This document shows, piece after piece, positions 5,924 through 13,499 of a DNA stretch of 13,499 nt. The notes below the pieces were generated by a model that was not told the origin of the DNA, did no database searches, and saw only the letters and a list, made by a program, of their open reading frames with translations. The position numbers were made by a program, and so were the translations under genes. The stretch's first letter is position 1, and every line of letters starts with the position of its first letter. Source of the stretch: Treponema sp. (lineage in GTDB: Bacteria > Spirochaetota > Spirochaetia > Treponematales > Breznakiellaceae); contig JAITQR010000217.1 in the NCBI GenBank assembly GCA_031288815.1, forward strand, positions 1-13,499, given 5' to 3'.

Positions 5924-7564
5924 ATGCAGCTTTCTGTAATCGGCATTGGGCCGGGAGATGAAAAATATCTAACCCGGGAAGCGCGGGATGCCCTGGATTA
6001 TTCTGATGTGATCATCGGCTATCCTCTGTACCTTGATCTGATACAAGCATTGATTAAAGGGAAGGAACAGTTTTCAACTCCGATGCGGAAAGAAATTGAC
6101 CGGTGCCGGATGGCCCTGGCTAAAGCCGCGGGGGGACGTAACGTTGCCCTGGTGTGCAGCGGTGATGCCGGCGTATACGGCATGGCTTCTTTGGTATACG
6201 AGTTGGCCCCTGAATATCCGCCGGTGAAGGTCCAGGTCATACCGGGTATAACGGCCGCGCTGTCGGGGGCGGCCCTGCTGGGTTCCCCGCTCTCCGGCGA
6301 TTTCGCGGTAATCAGCCTGAGCGATCTGCTGACCCCGCCGGAAACGGTGGAGGCGCGGCTTGCCGCCGCGGCTAAAAGCGGCTTCCCCATCTGCCTCTAC
6401 AATCCCGCAAGCAAAAACCGGCGGGACAATCTTGCTAAAGCCTGTGACATTATGCTGCAATACCGGAAGGCCGAGACGGTTTGTGGTGTAGTAAAAAACG
6501 CGGGCAGGGAAGGGGAGCGGGTATTTCTAACGGACCTTGAAACGCTCCGCGCTTACGAGGCGGATATGATGACCACCTTGTTCATCGGGAATTCGGAAAC
6601 CTTTTGTGTTGATGGAAAGATGGTAACTCCCCGGGGCTACGAATGGCGATCCGGTGGGGAAGCCCCGGAGCTTGCCGCCGAACCTGCGCCTGAGTCCGGC
6701 GGGGCCGCGGGAAGCTCCGCTCTTAGACTTTTTGTTTTTGCCGGTACCACCGAAGGCAGACTGTTTATCGAGAAATTCAAAAGCACGGCGCAGGTCCCCT
6801 TTTCTATGTTTGTTTTTACCGCTACCGAATACGGGGTATCCCTGTTGCGGGAAGCCTGCGTTTCCGCACAGGAGGCGCAGGGGCTTTCTCCTCGCGGCGC
6901 GGAGATCCGGTTCCGTTCCGGCAGACTTGATGCCGAGGCGATGTACCGGGAAATGCTGCGCCATAAACCGTCCTACGCGGTTGACTGTACCCACCCCCAC
7001 GCGGTGGAGGTGAGCCGGAACATCCGGGCGGCCTGCGACAGGGCCGGCTGCGGGTATCTTAGAATCGGGCGGAAACCAAGCGCGGAGGCCGCCGCGGCCG
7101 GCGGGGGAGACGGCACGCCTTACGTGGAATGTGTGGATTCCATGGAGGATGCCGCGGAATTTTTACGGGGCCGGGAGGGAAGGATACTCCTTACCACGGG
7201 GAGCAAGGGGCTTGAAGCTTTTGGGGCGGAAGATCTGCGGAACCGGGTATTCCCCCGGATACTGCCTATGGAAGAAAGCATCCGCAAGTGCCGCGCCCTG
7301 GGATTCCCCGCAAAGAACATACTCTGTATGCAGGGTCCCTTTTCCGAAGACTTTAACCGTTCTTTGCTGCGGGAGATCGGCGCTTCGTGGATGGTAACGA
7401 AAGATTCGGGGGACGAAGGCGGTTTTTTGAACAAGATAGGGGCCGCTCAAAAAGAAGGGGTACCGGTTGTTTTACTGCGGCCTGTGGCGGAGGAACTGTA
7501 CGCTGACAAGGGGGCATCCATAGAGGAAGTGGTATCCTGTCTGCTTAAGGGTTCCCCCGCATGA
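5924..7564 (+). CDS. cbiHJ: CbiH-CbiJ fusion: cobalt-factor III C17-methyltransferase / cobalt-precorrin-6A reductase
   Basis: A 546-residue two-domain cytoplasmic enzyme. Residues 1-239 are the SAM-dependent ring-contraction methyltransferase CbiH: glycine motif GIGPGD at 7-12, then CSGDAGVYGMA, and the CbiH/CobJ hallmark TTLFIGNSET ... MVTPRGY (ending at 239). A Pro/Ala/Glu-rich linker covers about 240-266. Residues 267-546 are the reductase CbiJ: nucleotide-binding AGTTEGR (273-279), DCTHPHA (354-360), RIGRKPS, TTGSKG, MQGPFS, KDSGDEGGFLNKI and VVLLRP. The two activities act at separate steps, before and after CbiF, CbiG, CbiD and CbiE/T have begun work, so the fusion does not simply channel consecutive intermediates. 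The start fits the family N-terminus but has no ribosome site. The stop overlaps the next start as ATGA. Confidence 0.94.
   Translation: MQLSVIGIGPGDEKYLTREARDALDYSDVIIGYPLYLDLIQALIKGKEQFSTPMRKEIDRCRMALAKAAGGRNVALVCSGDAGVYGMASLVYELAPEYPPVKVQVIPGITAALSGAALLGSPLSGDFAVISLSDLLTPPETVEARLAAAAKSGFPICLYNPASKNRRDNLAKACDIMLQYRKAETVCGVVKNAGREGERVFLTDLETLRAYEADMMTTLFIGNSETFCVDGKMVTPRGYEWRSGGEAPELAAEPAPESGGAAGSSALRLFVFAGTTEGRLFIEKFKSTAQVPFSMFVFTATEYGVSLLREACVSAQEAQGLSPRGAEIRFRSGRLDAEAMYREMLRHKPSYAVDCTHPHAVEVSRNIRAACDRAGCGYLRIGRKPSAEAAAAGGGDGTPYVECVDSMEDAAEFLRGREGRILLTTGSKGLEAFGAEDLRNRVFPRILPMEESIRKCRALGFPAKNILCMQGPFSEDFNRSLLREIGASWMVTKDSGDEGGFLNKIGAAQKEGVPVVLLRPVAEELYADKGASIEEVVSCLLKGSPA
6666..6719. repeat. 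Imperfect inverted repeat in the CbiH-CbiJ linker
   Basis: CGGAGCTT (6666-6673) and AAGCTCCG (6712-6719) form an 8-bp outer stem. CCGCC (6675-6679) and GGCGG (6698-6702) form an inner stem. The repeat lies wholly within the codons linking the two domains, so it could be a trace of the joining event or of a small palindromic insert. GC-rich DNA makes short matches of this kind fairly common. Confidence 0.35.
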
Positions 7565-8850
7565 ACACTAAGGCCGCCGGCAAGACGCCCGCTGAAACCG
7601 GAACAGGGAAAAAAATCTACCTTATCGGTACGGGTCCCGGCAAGCTATCCCTCCTGACAGGTCAAGCGCGGGACGCCATTGCCGAAAGCCACTGTCTTAT
7701 CGGCTCAGGCCGGTTGCTTAGCGCGGTGGAGGAACTGATTGCGGATAAACCCCGGGAGGCTCTAACTTCGCCGGAAGAGATATTCCGTTTTATCACCGCC
7801 TCCGCTTATCCCGTCCTGGGGGTCCTGTTTTCCGGGGACGCCGGTTTCTACAGCGGCGCAAAACCCCTTATCCGCCTGCTCCGGGAGGCGGGCTGTCCCT
7901 TCACCGTAGCCGGCGGCCTCAGCAGCCTCTCCTATTTTGCGGGCCGGCTGGGCCGTTCCTGGGACGACATACAGGTGATAAGCCTCCACGGGAGGCAGCA
8001 GGAAATTACCGGGCCCGTTGCTCACCATCAAAACACGTTTTTTCTGACGGACGCGAAGATGAACCCCGCCGTGATCTGCGCCGCCCTGGACAAGGACGGT
8101 TTTGGCGATTGTGCGGTTACCGTTGGGGAGCGGCTTTCCTACGACAATGAACGGATAACAAGCGGCCTTGTTCGGGAATTTGCGGAGATGAGCTTTGATC
8201 CCCTCTCGGTGATGCTGGTGGAAAATCCAAAGCCCCGGTCCTGTTCCGCCGGGAACCATGGCCTTTCCGACGATGAATTTATCAGGGCCGGGGTTCCCAT
8301 GACCAAGGAAGCGGTGCGGACCCTTTCCGTTTCAAAACTTGCCCTGGAGAACAGCGATACTGTCTGGGACATTGGCGCGGGTACGGGATCGGTTTCCTGC
8401 GAAATCGCCCTGCGGGTCCGCAGGGTCTATGCGGTTGAAAAAGATCCGGCGGCGATACCCCTGCTGGAGGAACACAAAAAAAAGTTCGGCCTTTACAACC
8501 TGGAAATTATCCACGGTTCCGCGCCGGAGGCAGTGGTGGATCTGCCGAAGCCGGACCGGGTTTTTATCGGCGGCGCGGGCGGGGCCCTTGAGGAGATCAT
8601 CCGGGTAGTTCTGGAAAAGAACCCCCGTGTGACCCTGGTGGTAAACGCCCTTACCCTGGAGACCCTCGGCCTCCTGAGCCCGCTGCTGAGCGACCCCCGT
8701 TTTACCCATACGGAAATTTTACAGGTTGCGGTTACCAGGGCGGAAAAAGCCGGCCCTTACCATCTGATGCGCGCCTGGAATCCGGTCTATATTTTCAGCG
8801 GCCAGGGCCTGTGCCCAGGCAGCGCTGGAGGACACAACGATGATCGGTAA
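7561..8850 (+). CDS. cbiET: CbiE-CbiT fusion: cobalt-precorrin-7 C5-methyltransferase / cobalt-precorrin-6B C15-methyltransferase (decarboxylating)
   Basis: A 429-residue bifunctional SAM enzyme that methylates C5 and C15 of the corrin ring and removes the C12 acetate carboxyl, equivalent to CobL of the aerobic pathway. After a 16-residue polar tail, the CbiE domain starts at KKIYLIGTGPG (about 17-27) and includes VLFSGDAGFYSGAK. The CbiT domain begins near residue 236 with SDDEFIRAGVPMTKEAVR. Its Rossmann SAM motif DIGAGTGSVSCEIA starts at 270, followed by the acidic VYAVEKD and the FIGGAGG loop. CbiE and CbiT are separate proteins in Salmonella but fused in many bacteria. The start is the ATGA overlap with cbiHJ; the end overlaps cbiA by 11 nt. 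Confidence 0.95.
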   Translation: MNTKAAGKTPAETGTGKKIYLIGTGPGKLSLLTGQARDAIAESHCLIGSGRLLSAVEELIADKPREALTSPEEIFRFITASAYPVLGVLFSGDAGFYSGAKPLIRLLREAGCPFTVAGGLSSLSYFAGRLGRSWDDIQVISLHGRQQEITGPVAHHQNTFFLTDAKMNPAVICAALDKDGFGDCAVTVGERLSYDNERITSGLVREFAEMSFDPLSVMLVENPKPRSCSAGNHGLSDDEFIRAGVPMTKEAVRTLSVSKLALENSDTVWDIGAGTGSVSCEIALRVRRVYAVEKDPAAIPLLEEHKKKFGLYNLEIIHGSAPEAVVDLPKPDRVFIGGAGGALEEIIRVVLEKNPRVTLVVNALTLETLGLLSPLLSDPRFTHTEILQVAVTRAEKAGPYHLMRAWNPVYIFSGQGLCPGSAGGHNDDR

Positions 8851-10276
8851 GAGCCTTCCGGTTTGTCCGTGGACCAGGCCGGAGGGCATGCCGCGGATCT
8901 GCATTGGGGCGGACGCAAGCGGTTCAGGCAAAACCACCCTGACCTGCGCCCTGCTGCGAGCCCTTAAAAACCGCTCGCTGGAAAGTGCCGTATTTAAGTG
9001 CGGTCCCGATTACATCGATCCCCTCTTTCACCGGGAAGTAACGGGGACCCATTCTTCCAATCTGGACCTCTATTTTTTTGACGAGGCAACGGTAAAGTAC
9101 CTGCTGCGGGAGAATTCCCTGAACAGGGATATTGCGGTGATAGAAGGGGTGATGGGCTACTATGACGGCATGGGCGGGGCCCTGACCGATGCCAGTACCT
9201 ACCATCTGGCCTCGGTTACGGAAACGCCGGTCATCCTTGTTGAAAACTGCGGCGCCACTTCCCTCACCATAGCTGCCCGCGTCCGGGGGCTTGCGGAGTT
9301 TCGCCGCCCAAGCTTTATCCGGGCGGTTATTCTGAACGGGACAAGTGAACGATTCTACCGTGAGCTTGCCCCCGCCATTGAGGCTGAAACGGGTCTGCCG
9401 GTGCTGGGGTATCTGCCCCGCATGAAGGACTGCGTTATCGAAAGCCGTCATCTGGGACTGGTAACCGCGGTGGAGATAGAGGATCTGGGGGATAAGATAG
9501 GCCGTCTTGCGGAACAGTTTGAAAAAACCGTGGATCTGCAGGCGATTCTGGATCTGGCGAAATCCGCGCCTCCCCTGGCACTTACGGAACCTTTCCCGGT
9601 GGACGGCGCTGCGCGCAACGCTGCGCACGGCGTTGCGCCTAGCGCTACGCCGGTCCGGATCGGTGTTGCCCGGGACCGGGCCTTCTGTTTCTACTATGAG
9701 GACAGCCTTAACCTTCTACGGAAACTGGGGGCGGAGATTCTGTGCTTTAGCCCCCTTGAAGATGCCCATCTGCCGAACGGGCTTCAGGGTCTCTACCTGG
9801 GGGGCGGATATCCAGAACTCTACGGCGCGCGACTCGCGCAGAACAGCAGCCTGCGGGAGGACATACGTAGCGCCCTTGGATCGGGCATGCCCTGTATCGC
9901 CGAATGTGGCGGCTTCATGTATCTGCACGAAGCGTTGATCGATGGGGAGGGGAACCGGCACGCCATGGCGGGTTTCCTGCCGGGGATCTGCCGCAAACAG
10001 AGCGGACTTGTCCGGTTTGGGTACGCCGCGTATACCGCGAAAACCGACACCCTGCTCTGCGCCAGGGGGGATACGATACGGGGGCATGAATTTCATTATT
10101 GGGACAGCGATTCCCCCGGCGAGGATTTTTTGGCCCTTAAACCCGTTTCCGGGAGAACCTGGTCCTGTATACAGGCTAATGAAAACCTCTTCGCCGGGTT
10201 CCCCCACGTTCATTTTTATACCAACCCCGCTATGGCACAGCGGTTCCTTACAAGGTGTGAAGCCTATGGCAGATGA
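8840..10276 (+). CDS. cbiA: Cobyrinate a,c-diamide synthase CbiA
   Basis: ATP- and glutamine-dependent amidation of the a and c acetate side chains. The 478-residue protein has the two expected domains. An N-terminal dethiobiotin-synthetase-like ATPase carries the P-loop GADASGSGKTT (23-33), KCGPDYIDPLFH and EGVMGYYDG. A C-terminal class I glutamine amidotransferase domain starts near VRIGVARDRAFCFYY; its nucleophile is Cys356 in CIAECGGFMYL, and the paired histidine is probably in the C-terminal HVHFY. GGAGG (8827-8831) lies 8 nt before the chosen ATG. An in-frame ATG at 8888 would give the more usual N-terminus (MPRICIGAD), but its ribosome site is too close. The interdomain linker is enlarged by a palindromic Ala-rich stretch. 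The gene overlaps cbiET and cbiD by 11 nt each. Confidence 0.95.
   Translation: MIGKSLPVCPWTRPEGMPRICIGADASGSGKTTLTCALLRALKNRSLESAVFKCGPDYIDPLFHREVTGTHSSNLDLYFFDEATVKYLLRENSLNRDIAVIEGVMGYYDGMGGALTDASTYHLASVTETPVILVENCGATSLTIAARVRGLAEFRRPSFIRAVILNGTSERFYRELAPAIEAETGLPVLGYLPRMKDCVIESRHLGLVTAVEIEDLGDKIGRLAEQFEKTVDLQAILDLAKSAPPLALTEPFPVDGAARNAAHGVAPSATPVRIGVARDRAFCFYYEDSLNLLRKLGAEILCFSPLEDAHLPNGLQGLYLGGGYPELYGARLAQNSSLREDIRSALGSGMPCIAECGGFMYLHEALIDGEGNRHAMAGFLPGICRKQSGLVRFGYAAYTAKTDTLLCARGDTIRGHEFHYWDSDSPGEDFLALKPVSGRTWSCIQANENLFAGFPHVHFYTNPAMAQRFLTRCEAYGR
9613..9638. repeat. GC-rich palindrome inside the cbiA interdomain linker
   Basis: GCGCAACGC (9613-9621) and GCGTTGCGC (9630-9638) are perfect 9-bp arms around an 8-nt loop. 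The surrounding 9605-9650 stretch also repeats CGCTGCGC and GCGCTACGCC variants. The encoded segment (AARNAAHGVAPSATP) is low-complexity and sits exactly between the ATPase and amidotransferase domains. It may be a second kind of small coding insertion. Confidence 0.55.
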
Positions 10277-11417
10277 AGGGTACTACAAACTCGTAAACGG
10301 CAAGCGGATGCGCTGTGGTTATACCACCGGTAGTTGTGCTGCCGCGGCGGCCAAGGCGGCGGCGGCCATACTGCTGGACAACACCGGCGAGCCGGAAGAA
10401 AAATCCGTCGTGGAAATTTCCACCCCATCGGGCCGCTTGCTCCGTCTTCACCCCGAAGATATAAGCCGGGAACACGGGGCCGTCTCCTGCGCTATCAGGA
10501 AAGACGCGGGGGATGATCCTGATATTACCAACGGCATTCTGGTATACGCCCGGGTCGAACAAAAGGCCGGAACAGGGATTGAGATCGAAGGCGGCCGGGG
10601 CGTGGGCCGGGTTACCAAAGCGGGCCTTGACGCGCCGCCGGGGGCAGCGGCGATCAATAAAACGCCCCTGCGGATGATCAGGGAACATGTGGAAGCCATC
10701 TGCAAGCGGTATGGCTACGAGGGGGGACTGCGGGTAACCATCTTCATCCCCGAAGGTGAAGAACTTGCCCGGAGAACCTTTAACCCGAACCTGGGAATTG
10801 TGGGGGGGCTTTCGATCCTGGGTACCAGCGGTATCGTGGAACCTATGAGCGATGACGGTTTTATCGGGGCCATACAGGCGGAACTGCGGGTCCTCCGGGC
10901 CCAGGGGGAGTATAAGGCGGTTATAACGCCGGGGAACTACGGCAGGGATTTTCTTGAAGCCCAGGGCGGGGAACTCAACGACAATCCCGTTACCTGCAGC
11001 AATTATATCGGCGATGCCCTGGACATTGCCGCCGATATGGGGTTTCGGTATCTGCTCCTGGTGGGGCATATAGGGAAACTGATAAAGCTGGCGGTTGGTA
11101 ATTTCAATACCCATTCAAAATACGGAGACCCTCGTATGGAAATTTTCGCCACGTATACCGGTTTGGCCGGCGGGGGAAGGGAACTTATCATCCGTATCCT
11201 GGACTGCGCCACCACCGAAGCCGCCATCGGTCTTTTGGAGGAGAACAAGCTATGGGATACGGTAAAAAAAAGCATCTTTGATGCCATACAAAAGATGTTG
11301 GATCGACGCTGCGGAGAAAAACTAATCTCCGGCGCGGTGCTTTTTTCTTCCCAGTGGGGCTTCCTGGGCTGTACGGCCAAGGGAGCGGAACTTCTGTCCC
11401 GTTGGAAAACCCTGTAA
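10266..11417 (+). CDS. cbiD: Cobalt-precorrin-5B (C1)-methyltransferase CbiD
   Basis: Adds the C1 methyl group in the anaerobic pathway; CbiD has no counterpart in the aerobic route and so identifies the pathway type. The product is 383 residues, normal length. The frame is open far upstream inside cbiA, but the protein begins at ATG 10266, with AAGGTG (10252-10257) 8 nt upstream and the family N-terminus LRCGYTTG-like (MRCGYTTGSCAAAAAKAAA) shortly after. Other family segments: GGRGVGRVTKAGLDAPPGAAAIN, RTFNPNLGIVGGLSILGTSGIVEPMS, and LLVGHIGKLIKLAVGNFNTHSKYGDPRMEI. The gene overlaps cbiA by 11 nt, and cbiF follows 13 nt after its stop. Confidence 0.96.
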   Translation: MADEGYYKLVNGKRMRCGYTTGSCAAAAAKAAAAILLDNTGEPEEKSVVEISTPSGRLLRLHPEDISREHGAVSCAIRKDAGDDPDITNGILVYARVEQKAGTGIEIEGGRGVGRVTKAGLDAPPGAAAINKTPLRMIREHVEAICKRYGYEGGLRVTIFIPEGEELARRTFNPNLGIVGGLSILGTSGIVEPMSDDGFIGAIQAELRVLRAQGEYKAVITPGNYGRDFLEAQGGELNDNPVTCSNYIGDALDIAADMGFRYLLLVGHIGKLIKLAVGNFNTHSKYGDPRMEIFATYTGLAGGGRELIIRILDCATTEAAIGLLEENKLWDTVKKSIFDAIQKMLDRRCGEKLISGAVLFSSQWGFLGCTAKGAELLSRWKTL

Positions 11418-11430
11418 TGGAGGCTTACGG

Positions 11431-12186
11431 ATGATTTATTTTGTCGGCGCCGGTCCCGGCGCGCCGGATCTTATTACCCTGCGGGGGAAAAAACTCCTGG
11501 AAGAAGCGGATCAGATAATCTACGCGGGGTCCCTTGTCAATCCTGCCCTGCTCGATTGGGCAAAACCCGAATGTGTGTTGCACAACAGCGCCTCCATGAC
11601 CCTGGAAGAAGTACTTAAATGTTTTATTGCCGGGGAACAGAAAAACTGGATTACCCTGCGGCTCCACACCGGAGATCCCAGTATCTACGGCGCGATCCGG
11701 GAACAGATGGACGAGTTAAAAAATCTGGGATTTAACTACGAAGTGGTTCCCGGAGTCAGCTCTTTGAGCGCCGCCGCCGCGGCCCTCAAGGCGGAGTATA
11801 CCCTTCCCGGAGTTTCCCAGACCCTGATCCTCAGCCGCGCGGCGGGGAAAACACCGGTGCCCGAGGGGGAGAGCCTTTCTTCCCTTGCCGCCCACCAGGC
11901 GTCCATGGTTGTTTTTTTAAGCGCCGCTTTGCTTGAAACTCTGCAACAGGAACTTATCCGGGGGGGCTATGCTCCCGAGACGCCGGCGGCGATTGTGTAT
12001 AAGGCCAGTTGGCCCGATGAAAAAATCATCCGCTGCACCCTTGGGGAGATCGCCGCCGCAGGCAAGGAGGCAGGCATAAGCATGACGGCGCTGATCCTGG
12101 TGGGCGGCTTTCTTGGCCGGGACTATGAACGTTCAAAACTCTACGATCCCGGTTTTAGCCACAGGTACCGGCAGGGTACAACATGA
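11431..12186 (+). CDS. cbiF: Cobalt-precorrin-4 C11-methyltransferase CbiF
   Basis: SAM-dependent tetrapyrrole methylase that methylates C11. The protein is 251 residues, a normal length. N-terminal MIYFVGAGPGAPDLITLRG is the characteristic start of CbiF/CobM. It is followed by YAGSLVNPALL, HTGDPSIYGAIREQMDEL and VPGVSSLSAAAAAL, which form the substrate and SAM pocket. GGAGG (11419-11423) is 7 nt upstream of the ATG. The stop overlaps the cbiG start as ATGA. CbiF acts after CbiH and just before CbiG, so its position beside cbiG matches pathway order. Confidence 0.96.
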   Translation: MIYFVGAGPGAPDLITLRGKKLLEEADQIIYAGSLVNPALLDWAKPECVLHNSASMTLEEVLKCFIAGEQKNWITLRLHTGDPSIYGAIREQMDELKNLGFNYEVVPGVSSLSAAAAALKAEYTLPGVSQTLILSRAAGKTPVPEGESLSSLAAHQASMVVFLSAALLETLQQELIRGGYAPETPAAIVYKASWPDEKIIRCTLGEIAAAGKEAGISMTALILVGGFLGRDYERSKLYDPGFSHRYRQGTT

Positions 12187-13220
12187 TCATTGCCCTCTTT
12201 GCCTTTACCACCGCGGGAAAACAACTGCGGGATCGCCTTGCGGAACTTCTTAAGAACCGGGGGCACCAAATTCTCCCGGAACCGCCGCCGGGTTCCTCTC
12301 TGGCGGAACGGACCGCGGAGGCTTTCCGTTCCGGGGACGCATTGGTATTCATTGGAGCCGCGGGAATAGCGGTGCGGGCCGTAGCGCCCCTTCTGCGTTC
12401 CAAAACGGAAGACCCGGCGGTAACGGTTGTTGACGAGAAGGGACAGTGGGCCATCTCCCTGCTTTCCGGTCATCTGGGGGGCGCCAACGCGCTGACCCTG
12501 GAAGTTGCGGAATCGCTGGGCGCCGTGCCGGTTATTACCACCGCCACGGATATCAACGGTGTTTTTGCGGTGGACCTCTGGGCAAAGGCCAACGGCCTGG
12601 TTATCGGCAATGTGGAAAAAGTCAAGGCCGTCTCCATGCGGCTTCTGGAAGGGGAAGAGCTGTTACTGGCAAGTGAGTATCCTATAACGGGAACAATTCC
12701 CCGTGGTCTCAAGAAGCTCGATCCAAAAATCGATCCAAAAACGGAAGCTCCCGCTTCCCCCCCGGCGATACGGGTATCGGTGTATCAAAACCCCAACGAG
12801 GCAGAAATCCTGCATCTGATTCCCCGCTGCGTATATCTTGGTATCGGGTGCAGAAAGGGGATCGGCCAGGACGCCCTTTGCGCTACGGTAACGGAAGCCC
12901 TATCCCGGCAGGGACTGGATATTCGCAGTGTGGCTGCGGTTGGGACCATTGACCTCAAGAAGGATGAACCCGCCCTGACCGCCTTGTGCCGGCAGAAGGG
13001 ATGGCCCCTCCTCTGCTACACGGCGGAAGAACTGAGGGCTGCCGGCGATGGGTTTAGCTCTTCCGCTTTTGTTGCCTCCACCGTGGGTGTCGACAATGTA
13101 TGCGAGCGGGCGGCTTTTCTCGCCTCCCTTTCGGGTAGCCTCCTCTTCCGCAAATTCGCCGCTAAGGGAGTTACCGTAGCCGCGGCGGAGGGAAAAATCT
13201 CCCTTGCCTTTGAAGGGTAG
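12183..13220 (+). CDS. cbiG: Cobalt-precorrin-5A hydrolase CbiG
   Basis: Opens the delta-lactone of cobalt-precorrin-5A and releases acetaldehyde, a step found only in the anaerobic pathway. The 345-residue protein has the full three-part family layout: an N-terminal domain (about 1-80) with FIGAAGIAVRAVAPLL; a middle region with SLLSGHLGGANALTLEVAE and PVITTATDINGVFAVD; and a C-terminal domain (about 220-345) with YLGIGCRKG, FSSSAFVASTVGVDNVCERAA. The linker near residues 179-196 contains a 12-bp tandem duplication. Only a weak AGGG precedes the start, so translation is probably coupled to cbiF through the 4-nt overlap. Confidence 0.95.
   Translation: MIIALFAFTTAGKQLRDRLAELLKNRGHQILPEPPPGSSLAERTAEAFRSGDALVFIGAAGIAVRAVAPLLRSKTEDPAVTVVDEKGQWAISLLSGHLGGANALTLEVAESLGAVPVITTATDINGVFAVDLWAKANGLVIGNVEKVKAVSMRLLEGEELLLASEYPITGTIPRGLKKLDPKIDPKTEAPASPPAIRVSVYQNPNEAEILHLIPRCVYLGIGCRKGIGQDALCATVTEALSRQGLDIRSVAAVGTIDLKKDEPALTALCRQKGWPLLCYTAEELRAAGDGFSSSAFVASTVGVDNVCERAAFLASLSGSLLFRKFAAKGVTVAAAEGKISLAFEG
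12718..12741 (+). repeat. 12-bp tandem duplication in the cbiG linker
   Basis: TCGATCCAAAAA occurs twice in direct succession (12718-12729 and 12730-12741), encoding LDPK-IDPK. It is frame-neutral and lies between the middle and C-terminal domains, probably from slippage. Confidence 0.7.
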
Positions 13221-13230
13221 GAAGGCCGTG

Positions 13231-13499
13231 ATGAAAGAATTAGGCGCTTTTTATTTTGGTCCCCTGGCAATACTTCTTGGGTTTCTGCTGGATTTACTTT
13301 TAGGCGATCCCCCCCGGCTTCCCCATCCTGTCCGGGGCATAGGTTTTTTAGTCTCCCGGGGAGAAAAACTGCTGCGGAATATCTGTGGCGCCCGTGAACG
13401 GCTTGCGGGGACACTCCTGGTTATCATGGTGGCGTTTATCACGTTCTCTCTTTCCCTGGGGGTACTCGCGGTATTTTACCGGATAAACGTATGGGCCGG
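13231..13499 (+). CDS. cbiB: Adenosylcobinamide-phosphate synthase CbiB, partial (5' end only)
   Basis: Integral membrane protein that joins (R)-1-amino-2-propanol or its phosphate to the corrin ring. Eighty-nine codons are present before the right edge; the family is usually about 310-320 residues. The N-terminal hydrophobic segment GPLAILLGFLLDLLLGDP followed by PRLPHPVRGIG is the family hallmark. A second hydrophobic helix (LLVIMVAFITFSLSLGVLAVF) is visible before the edge. GGAAGG (13220-13225) precedes the ATG by 5 nt; the GTG one codon earlier is in frame but less likely. The gene starts 10 nt after cbiG and continues the same operon. Confidence 0.92.
   Translation, partial: MKELGAFYFGPLAILLGFLLDLLLGDPPRLPHPVRGIGFLVSRGEKLLRNICGARERLAGTLLVIMVAFITFSLSLGVLAVFYRINVWA

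Noticed and set aside
9942..10265. Long frame running through cbiA into cbiD
   Set aside because: The upstream part is the +1 shadow of cbiA. CbiD homology starts shortly after ATG 10266.

Overview
The window is a corrinoid (vitamin B12) locus: two ABC importers of the FecCD/BtuC type on the left, and an anaerobic (early cobalt insertion) cobalamin biosynthesis cluster on the right. The anaerobic route is indicated by cbiK, cbiD and cbiG. The DNA is GC-rich and genes are tightly packed, with 4-14 nt overlaps. Nothing in the window fixes the species. My best guess, with low confidence, is a termite-gut Treponema-like spirochaete, from the gene fusions, the lax lipobox and the palindromic coding inserts. 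No rRNA, tRNA, CRISPR array, transposase or phage gene is visible.

Layout. (1) 1-2037, minus strand: a substrate-binding protein gene and a FecCD permease gene that runs off the left edge. They have their own promoter and a short cobalamin-riboswitch-like leader. (2) 2066-5037, plus strand: a second importer in the order permease, ATPase, substrate-binding lipoprotein. (3) 5024-5800, minus strand: cbiK, the cobaltochelatase, which overlaps the lipoprotein gene tail to tail. (4) 5863-13499, plus strand: a strong promoter next to a palindrome, then cbiHJ (fusion), cbiET (fusion), cbiA, cbiD, cbiF, cbiG and the start of cbiB.

How the genes fit together. CbiK loads cobalt into sirohydrochlorin. 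CbiH, CbiF and CbiET methylate the ring (CbiT also decarboxylates), CbiG opens the delta-lactone, CbiD adds the C1 methyl and CbiJ reduces the ring. CbiA amidates the a and c side chains and CbiB attaches the aminopropanol arm. CbiL, CbiC, CbiP and the lower-ligand genes are not in the window and may lie beyond the right edge. The importers probably bring in corrinoids or cobalt. Only the left one has a visible B12-sensing leader; the biosynthesis operon appears to start almost leaderless.

Most unusual features: a 123-bp, frame-preserving triple-hairpin insertion inside the signal-peptide codons of the second binding protein, flanked by a possible ATAG duplication, with an apparent ATT start codon; a minimal cobalamin aptamer that begins at the predicted transcription start; a second, GC-rich palindrome in the interdomain linker of CbiA; and a CbiH-CbiJ fusion.
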